From CAZWES01 sp964632395 (lineage in GTDB: Bacteria; Patescibacteriota; Gracilibacteria; Peribacterales; Peribacteraceae): a stretch of 54,100 nt of DNA. Position numbers and translations under genes: made by a program. Where the stretch lies: NCBI GenBank assembly GCA_964632395.1, contig CAZWES010000005.1, forward strand, positions 1-54,100. The letters run 5' to 3'. This document shows positions 46,701-51,757 of this stretch, piece by piece (the stretch's first letter is position 1; every line of letters starts with the position of its first letter). The notes under the pieces are model-generated. The model was not told the origin of the DNA. It made no database searches and worked only from the letters and a program-made list of their open reading frames with translations.

Positions 46701-48346
46701 AATCGGGATCTATGCCATATGCACAGTCACATTTTCCATTCGAGCAATCTTCCGGAGAAAAGCAATTGGCTGTTAGCAATTGGCAATTGGCTAATAAGCT
46801 AATTGCCAAAAAGCCAACAAGCCAATTGCCAAGCGGCTTCCCCGCAGACTTCATCGCAGAAAACCTCGATCAAACCCGCGGATGGTTTTACACGCTCATG
46901 GTTCTTTCCACTGCTTTATTCAACAAGCCTGCGTTCCAGAACTGTATCTGTGGCGGGATGATTCTTGCGGAGGATGGGAAGAAGATGAGTAAGAGACTCA
47001 AAAACTATCCTGATCCGAATGAACTGATGGAACGTCATGGGGCGGACGCTTTACGTTTCACGCTGATGTCCTCACCTGTTGTGCGTGCACAGGAGCTAAG
47101 GTTCAGTGAAAAGCCGGTTGAAGAGACTTTGAGGAGGGTTATTTTGCCGCTTTGGAATACGTATCACTTTTTTGTGTTGCATGCGGAGGGGGCGGAATCC
47201 GGAATCCGGGACCCGGAATCCGGACAGGAAAACGTTGGTAATTCCGGATTCCGAATTCCGAATTCCGAGCCACATCCTTTAGATCAGTGGGTGAAAGCTG
47301 AAGTCCAGGATCTCGTCAATCGCATGACTGAGGAATTGGACCGCTACGATCTTTCCGCAACGTGTTCTGAGCTTTATGAAACTTTGGATGCGCTTACGAA
47401 TTGGTATGTCAGGAGATCACGGCGCCGTTTCTCCGGGAAGGAGGGTGCGGAGGCACAACAGTCTGCACTTGCGACACTTTACGAAGTTCTACTCACATTT
47501 TCTAAATTGTTGGCACCGTTCTGCCCATTCATCACAGAGGCAATTTATTTGAATCTTGTACCGGAGGATCACGGATCTATTCACATGTCAGATTGGCCGG
47601 AGGTTCGGGAGCTAACATCGGAGGAAAAGGAGTTAATAGAGAGGACGTGGCTGCTGCGCACAATTGTTTCGCTTGGGATGGGCTTAAGGTCAGAGGCGAA
47701 TGTTAAGGTAAGGCAGCCGCTTGTGGGGGTTGAAATTGCTATTCCTTTGGAAAATGCAAAATTCAAAATGCAAAATTCAAAATACTTACTTTCAGATGAT
47801 GATAGGCAAATTCTTGCCGAAGAACTCAATGTTAAAAATGCTCAAGTGATTGATGATGCTTCGCACCTTGCTGACCGAATTGTTCAGGTTGATGCACGCA
47901 AAGCGGGTCCGCGGCTTGGCAAAAAGGTGCAGGAAATCATCAAAGCTGCAAAAGCGGGTGAGTTTACGGAAAATTCTGATGGTTCCGTCACAGTTCTTGG
48001 TGAAAAATTGAGTGCAGAAGAAGCTCAGATCATCTATCAAGGCAAAGAAGGCAGGAATGTTGCGTGTGAAAAGGGGATAGTAGTCTCGCTCGATTCGGAG
48101 ATTTCAGATGAGCTAAAACTGGAGGGTCTTGCTCGTGATGTCATTCGTGCTGTGCAGGCCTTGCGGAAAGAGAAAGGATTGAAAGTCTCGGACAGGATTT
48201 CACTGAAGACGGGAGAGGGGATGGAGGAGGTTGCGAAAGTTCATCAAAAGTTGATTGAGGGGGAGACGAATGGGGGGGTTGGGGATCCTGATGGTCTTCT
48301 GACCGTTCAGGTAGACATAATTGATGGACAAATCACAGTCATTTAA
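43796..48346 (+). CDS. ileS: Isoleucyl-tRNA synthetase with two internal histidine-phosphatase domains
   Basis: This is a 1516-aa protein, about 450 residues longer than usual. The Rossmann domain has the HIGH motif HYGH at 67-70 in the eukaryote-like (type 2) context, and KMSKR lies near 1064; the editing domain and the helical anticodon-binding C-terminus are present. Between the WGTPLPIWRC region and DVLDCWFESG (about 520-955) lie two complete histidine phosphatase domains. One has RHAE (H527), FGEYEGK and VSHAD; the other has RHGE (H775), DGDMEGK and VSHHG. Four palindromic repeats are read through in frame. There is no C-terminal zinc finger. Confidence 0.93.
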   Translation: MPFDPVDPKQSFPSLEHGILQYWREEDIFKRSVKSRSSGTGDPFKGPRGEKAYSFFDGPPFATGLPHYGHLLAGTIKDVIPRYQTMRGHRVQRRFGWDCHGLPVENLVEKEEGLKSKKDIEEKGIRWFNDKCRDSVTRYTEEWRKTVERTGRWVDMDWDYRTMDPDYMESIWWVFKNIYDKGLIYEGHKAMHICTRCVTPLSNFEVTLGYSERTDMSTIATFPLVDDPNTVILAWTTTTWSLPGDLWLGFGADIKYVRVKQKGDDHEYVVSEKLAPVVFKNREYEIVGSATAKEFEGKKYVPLFDYYVDTPMPSTVNSGKPKTFGEHCFYCITHPEVAEEEGTGIVHFANTNAEDGFLIAKNLNTDLLHYFGVDGRFYPEVRDFAGLSIKAPEDNYMKTDKKIIEKLKETGRWFDSFNYTHSYPHCWRCESPLLNYVGPSWYVAVEKIKDKIIKQNKETSWVPAHIRDGRFGNWLEGARDWAISRNRFWGTPLPIWRCENSIEVIGSRDELMSKCPIRFTKVTVLRHAESEGNVVPIYQGEVPGTSLTRLGKRQAEKAGRKLVGENLQGSIFNFQKIINYQLSIINFWKRQKKPDQISVIYASPLARAKETADIIAKKTGAKVIIDERLREVSFGEYEGKTIDFSDLTFVKDRRAHKIEKGKPESIYHFDGMEKWESVQERVEDFMKDVLPKHRGEHITIVSHADPIVNMKHFFTGEDPVKLSHQPYPKKAEPYTYFWDHDREAQLDLHKDTVDDLVWPSGIKNDQSVEVTLVRHGETDWNLSGKVQGYASDPHLTELGKEQVKQTASELKGKKYDLVISSDLPRAVESAEIISEELGIPFVDRLKNLRERDDGDMEGKTFEEISSNHPEFERINEYKVGFHYRTPPNGETFSELISRVNSVHEYLMEKYAGKKILIVSHHGVLKAFRALQENLAYKDAWQTMPNASAYTCTITTPYRRIPDVLDCWFESGSMPYAQSHFPFEQSSGEKQLAVSNWQLANKLIAKKPTSQLPSGFPADFIAENLDQTRGWFYTLMVLSTALFNKPAFQNCICGGMILAEDGKKMSKRLKNYPDPNELMERHGADALRFTLMSSPVVRAQELRFSEKPVEETLRRVILPLWNTYHFFVLHAEGAESGIRDPESGQENVGNSGFRIPNSEPHPLDQWVKAEVQDLVNRMTEELDRYDLSATCSELYETLDALTNWYVRRSRRRFSGKEGAEAQQSALATLYEVLLTFSKLLAPFCPFITEAIYLNLVPEDHGSIHMSDWPEVRELTSEEKELIERTWLLRTIVSLGMGLRSEANVKVRQPLVGVEIAIPLENAKFKMQNSKYLLSDDDRQILAEELNVKNAQVIDDASHLADRIVQVDARKAGPRLGKKVQEIIKAAKAGEFTENSDGSVTVLGEKLSAEEAQIIYQGKEGRNVACEKGIVVSLDSEISDELKLEGLARDVIRAVQALRKEKGLKVSDRISLKTGEGMEEVAKVHQKLIEGETNGGVGDPDGLLTVQVDIIDGQITVI
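45483..45557. repeat. Family A half-element in frame in ileS
   Basis: It begins TCGGAGAAAATTTACAAG, like the left end of the copy at 7272, then runs into TTATCAATTATCAATTATCA repeats. It encodes a stretch such as NFQKIINYQLSIINF in the middle of the first histidine-phosphatase domain. Confidence 0.8.
46761..46830. repeat. Palindromic AATTGGC repeat (family H) in frame in ileS
   Basis: GCAATTGGCTGTTAGCAATT on the left is mirrored by GCCAACAAGCCAATTGCC on the right. It encodes QLAVSNWQLANKLIAKK just after DVLDCWFESG and before the FPADFIAENLDQTRGWF motif. Confidence 0.8.
47193..47268. repeat. Palindromic GGAATCC repeat (family G) in frame in ileS
   Basis: CGGAATCCGGAATCC on the left is mirrored by GGATTCCGAATTCCG on the right. 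It encodes SGIRDPESGQ and GNSGFRIPNSEP between the catalytic and anticodon-binding regions. Confidence 0.8.
47751..47783. repeat. Family E half-element in frame in ileS
   Basis: AAAATGCAAAATTCAAAATG is the same unit as the left arm of the folP element. It encodes NAKFKMQNSKY in the C-terminal domain. Confidence 0.72.
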
Positions 48347-48351
48347 TTCTC

Positions 48352-49449
48352 TCATGCTGCTGCCCGAAGTTTTTCGATTGGTGCTTCTTCCATCCACTCA
48401 TCATATTTTCCCTGCTGCGCAAGGAGCGTAATCGTGATCTGTCGCATAAGTTCGTCGTGTCCTGCTTTGAAATTCGGATTCTCAATATCGGCAAGGCCGG
48501 CTTTGTAAACCTTTTCCAGATGCGCACGCGAGTAGGATGTACCGTGCAATGCTCCAATCTGCACAAGCTGACTGTGGATTTCCCGTACAGCTGTTGCAGG
48601 AATTCCGCCGGAGAGATGAACTACAGGCGTTTCCTCAGGATCAATTCCAGCGTTCTCGACTACTTCCTTGGTTGCCCTGGCCGACTCATCGGGGAAAATG
48701 AGATCCTCACTGTTCTTTCCCGGTACAACATAACTTATCTTCCATCCGTGCGGATAATCGGGATTCTGGGAATTTAGTATTTCCTGTTTAATTCCTGCAA
48801 GAACTTTTTCTTCCAATTCCAGATTAGCCTGGAGATCCTTGTAATTATCAAAAAGTACCTCCGGCTCATAAATACCCATCACTTTCCCATTTTTTGCGAG
48901 TCTATTGTGGAAAAATCCAAACTGTTCACACCCCTTCGCTATCAGGTTATCAGGCATGCCGGCCTGAAATGTGAGGCGAATCTTTACGACGTGAGCGCCA
49001 ATACTCACAAGAGTTTGGAGATCGTTTTCAAAAGCCTGGAGATCATCCGGGTGGGCGAGTAGTTTGTTTGCCTCTTCTGCTCCTTTGTCGGTTCGAATAA
49101 GTTTTGCCATAAAAATTGTGTCGTGATCTTCGATTGCATATTTAAGAGTAGTTTTTTCATCTGGCATCAGAATATGTGCATCGCCCATCCTCCCTTCTCC
49201 TTCGGGTAGGGTATTTACTATGGCTGCATCAAATTCTGAAATGGCGGGAGCAGTTCCTTCCATTTGACGCACGATATCACGGTCCCTTCCCGGGTTGAAT
49301 CCATGAATTCCAAATGTTTCCGCGTGTTTCACAAGTGTGCCGGGAGATTGATCCATGGCGTTAAAATGCAACCCACCTTTATGTTTCCATCTTTCCAGGT
49401 TTGTCAGGTGGTCTACGGTTCCTTCGAATGTAGGGCTTTGGTGTTCCAT
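48352..49449 (-). CDS. Class I fructose-bisphosphate aldolase-like protein
   Basis: This 365-aa protein resembles the bacterial FdaB-type class I aldolases: FNAMDQSPGTLVKHAETFG near the start, IFMAKLIRTDKGAEEANKL, VVKIRLTFQAG, the acidic segment GIYEPEVLFDN, the phosphate-binding VVHLSGGIPATAVREI and GTSYSRAHLEKV. The Schiff-base Lys may be within GWKISYVVPG. It is distinct from the aldolase at 19087-20142. The substrate might be another sugar phosphate. It is convergent with ileS, six bases apart. Confidence 0.75.
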   Translation of the reverse strand: MEHQSPTFEGTVDHLTNLERWKHKGGLHFNAMDQSPGTLVKHAETFGIHGFNPGRDRDIVRQMEGTAPAISEFDAAIVNTLPEGEGRMGDAHILMPDEKTTLKYAIEDHDTIFMAKLIRTDKGAEEANKLLAHPDDLQAFENDLQTLVSIGAHVVKIRLTFQAGMPDNLIAKGCEQFGFFHNRLAKNGKVMGIYEPEVLFDNYKDLQANLELEEKVLAGIKQEILNSQNPDYPHGWKISYVVPGKNSEDLIFPDESARATKEVVENAGIDPEETPVVHLSGGIPATAVREIHSQLVQIGALHGTSYSRAHLEKVYKAGLADIENPNFKAGHDELMRQITITLLAQQGKYDEWMEEAPIEKLRAAA

Positions 49450-49681
49450 GATAAGTTGGGGGAAGAGGAAGAAGCACTGTAAAGCTATCGTGCTATCTGT
49501 GAATCGTAAAGGATTGTTGTCGTCGTATCAGGAGGCAAATGCGTGTTTATAGCTTATGTATGCTAAAAAGAGAGTGTTGGCAAAGTTGTAGAGCGCAGTT
49601 TTTGCTGGACATAGTTTTTTGTGCAGTGCAAGTTATACATCTTCTGATAGACTTTCTTCGTTCACTTGAAATCATCGTCAT

Positions 49682-49758
49682 GCGCCCGTAGCTCAGTTGG
49701 ATAGAGCGCAAGCTTGCGGAGCTTGAGGCCACAGGTTCGAATCCTGTCGGGCGCACCA
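49682..49758 (+). tRNA. tRNA-Arg (GCG)
   Basis: The acceptor stem GCGCCCG (49682-49688) pairs perfectly with CGGGCGC (49748-49754); ACCA is encoded. The anticodon stem CAAGC/GCTTG holds the loop TTGCGGA, giving GCG. The T arm has GGTTCGAATCC. The 3' end is the insertion point of the serine-recombinase element, and the recombinase frame runs into it on the other strand. Confidence 0.95.
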
Positions 49759-51192
49759 ATCTGGAAAACTTGCACGATTTTGCAAAACTCGCCACCCGCG
49801 CGCGGCTTCCAGCCGCAGTGCACCGCCCTTCAGCAGCGCGTTCGATCCGATCATTTTCACGAATGCTGCACATCCCCGCCAATCTTCATCCGAGATCAGT
49901 TTCTTCGCTTCCCTGCTGCGAATAATCATTTCTTTGAGTGGTTCGAGCCGAGCGGAGGGGTTATGTTCAACGTCTGCGATTTCCTGCTCGATTGTGACCT
50001 TGCGAGAAACAAGTGAATTCTTTTTAGTGATGTATTCCTGTGTGTCTAGGGCACCTTCCAGCCGTAGATCGAGCAAATCACTGAGTTTCTTGTCGAGGGA
50101 TAGCTTTTTCTCTCGCAGACGTTGAATCGCTGCCTGATGTTCCTGAAGATTTTCAGCTTTTTCCTTGTCGAGGTAATCGAGCATCGCATCTGCCCAGTCA
50201 TCCGGCAGCGAGACCTGTTCGACAATCTTTTTCACTTGGGAAAGTAGTTTCTCTTCGCGCAGGTAGTGCTTTTCTGTACAAGCCCCTTTCTTCTTTGTGC
50301 ATCTGTAGTACTTGTGACCTTTTTGTATTTCAGCAGTTATGGCACAGGCACAAGAGTCGCAGGTCATGAGGCCAGAGAAGAAAAACTCGTGTTTTCTTCG
50401 TGTCTTTTTCTTGCCACGTTTGCGCATGACATTTTGAACTTCATCGAACAGGTCTTTCCCGATAATTGGCTCGAAGGAGCCGGAGTGAAGCTCACCCCAT
50501 ACTTTCATCATGCCACAGTAGATCGGACTCTGGAGGACAAGTTGCACACAGGAATTAGAGAGGACATACCCTTTGCGACTACGTAGCCCCAAACCTTTCA
50601 GCGTTTGCCGGAGTAAAGGCAGCGTGTAATCCCCAGTCGCATACAGCTCAAAGGCCTTGCGAATGAGTGGCGCTGTTTCGGGGTCTGGCTCGATGTTCCG
50701 CGTTTCTCGGTTGTTCTTGTACCCAATCGGAGCAGGCCACGTCCATTCGCCTCTTCGTATTTTCTCTCGTTGTCCACGCTTCACATTCTCGGAAAGATGA
50801 TCCACGAAGTATTTGCCCTGCCCAAAGGCGATTGCGAGCATAAACTTCCCCTGTGGATTGTTCTCGAACGTCAGTGTGGGGAAATACAGGCCTTTGAGTG
50901 CTCCTGTGTCGAGGAGATGGATGATTTGGCCTCCATCAATACTGTTGCGTGAAAGACGATCAGGGTGCCAAGCCAGAATCCCCTCCGCTTCACCCCGTTC
51001 CAGCATGTGCAGCATTCTTTGGAACTGCGTTCGCCCCGGACTCTTTGCAGTTTTTGCTTCCTGAAAGGAAGCCACGATTTCGAGTTGCTCCCGCGCAGCG
51101 TATTCCCGTAGCTCTGTCATCTGCGCTGGCATAGATAATGCCTGTTTCTCATCACCTTCGGTGGATTTACGAATGTAGATGACAACCTTCAT
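49693..51192 (-). CDS. Large serine recombinase (integrase)
   Basis: This 499-aa site-specific recombinase has catalytic Ser10 in VVIYIRKST, the resolvase motif AWHPDRLSRN, a recombinase domain (GYKNNRETRNIEPDPE), a zinc ribbon (MTCDSCACAIT ... YYRCTKKKGAC) and a long coiled coil (about 350-420). The last 20 residues (ARQDSNLWPQAPQACALSN) are antisense tRNA-Arg, so the stop codon lies inside the tRNA gene. The crossover apparently lies in the recombinase 3' end, at GCACC. An inverted copy of this 3' end with a different tail lies at 51248-51363. Confidence 0.93.
   Translation of the reverse strand: MKVVIYIRKSTEGDEKQALSMPAQMTELREYAAREQLEIVASFQEAKTAKSPGRTQFQRMLHMLERGEAEGILAWHPDRLSRNSIDGGQIIHLLDTGALKGLYFPTLTFENNPQGKFMLAIAFGQGKYFVDHLSENVKRGQREKIRRGEWTWPAPIGYKNNRETRNIEPDPETAPLIRKAFELYATGDYTLPLLRQTLKGLGLRSRKGYVLSNSCVQLVLQSPIYCGMMKVWGELHSGSFEPIIGKDLFDEVQNVMRKRGKKKTRRKHEFFFSGLMTCDSCACAITAEIQKGHKYYRCTKKKGACTEKHYLREEKLLSQVKKIVEQVSLPDDWADAMLDYLDKEKAENLQEHQAAIQRLREKKLSLDKKLSDLLDLRLEGALDTQEYITKKNSLVSRKVTIEQEIADVEHNPSARLEPLKEMIIRSREAKKLISDEDWRGCAAFVKMIGSNALLKGGALRLEAARGWRVLQNRASFPDWCARQDSNLWPQAPQACALSN
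49753..49830. repeat. Inverted repeat, left copy, spanning the tRNA-Arg 3' end
   Basis: This 78-bp sequence begins with the GCACCA of tRNA-Arg and covers the 3' end of the recombinase gene. It matches 51248-51325 in reverse complement with one mismatch. The two copies enclose 1417 bp with most of the recombinase gene. Confidence 0.92.
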
Positions 51193-51247
51193 GCGTGAAG
51201 TGTATCACCGTGCGTTCAAGGTTGCGAAAATTTTGGCGTGGTGAGAG

Positions 51248-51325
51248 AAGGGCGGTGCGCTGCGGCTGGAAGCCGCGCGCGGGTGGCGAGTTTTGCAAAA
51301 TCGTGCAAGTTTTCCAGATTGGTGC
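51248..51325. repeat. Inverted repeat, right copy
   Basis: Reverse complement of 49753-49830, 77 of 78 bases. It lies upstream of the recombinase start codon, in the otherwise gene-free stretch 51193-51599. Outside the repeat the flanks differ completely from the tRNA side. Confidence 0.92.
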
Positions 51326-51502
51326 AGCTTGCTGGAAGCTGCTCGAACGGATTTTAGCGCATAAACGATACGGGCGGGGCTGCCCCCCCGAAAAACCAGC
51401 CCCGCCCGCGCTTGCCGGCCGAAGCCTAAGCGACGGCTGACCGATTCGTTACGTAAAAACTGCAAAGAGTCCGGGGAAATGATCGGATCGAACGCACTGC
51501 TG
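51248..51502 (+). pseudogene. Relic of a second, oppositely oriented recombinase gene
   Basis: Read on the plus strand, 51248-51363 encodes the recombinase C-terminus (KGGALRLEAARGWRV to FPDWC) but ends in SLLEAARTDFSA and a TAA instead of the tRNA-derived tail. Further on, 51455-51476 matches the coding strand of the gene at 51034-51055, and 51476-51502 matches the coding strand of 49831-49858, joined directly as if the middle of the gene were deleted. Hairpins lie at 51371-51408 (CGGGCGGGGCTG arms) and 51504-51532 (GCCACGTAG arms). 51224-51241 and 51540-51557 are also inverted copies. The rest of the stretch shows nothing coding. Confidence 0.7.
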
Positions 51503-51602
51503 TGCCACGTAGAGCAAAAGCTTCTACGTGGCGTACTCGCCACGCCAAAATTTTCGCTTCACAAGACTGGTAGTGGTGTATATTTCATGCTAAAATAGCA
51601 TG

Positions 51603-51746
51603 ATGAAACAAAAACAATCTGAAACCCAAAAAACTATGGACTTGCTCTCCAGCATTCTAAGTAGAGCTCGTAAGAAATTGGAATACAGAAATTCTCAATC
51701 AGACAAAGAGCAACTTGAGGCAATTGAGCAGCAATTTGCTTCTTAA
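51603..51746 (+). CDS. Small hypothetical protein of the integrated element
   Basis: This 47-aa charged helical protein (MKQKQSETQKTMDLLSSIL, ending QQFAS) is of unknown family. The second of two adjacent ATGs is chosen, because a TAAAAT box (51591-51596, with an upstream TG) ends exactly six bases before it. It lies 11 bp ahead of the large repeat protein and is probably co-transcribed with it. The AT-rich composition begins here. Confidence 0.55.
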   Translation: MKQKQSETQKTMDLLSSILSRARKKLEYRNSQSDKEQLEAIEQQFAS

Positions 51747-51757
51747 ATACTTATCTC

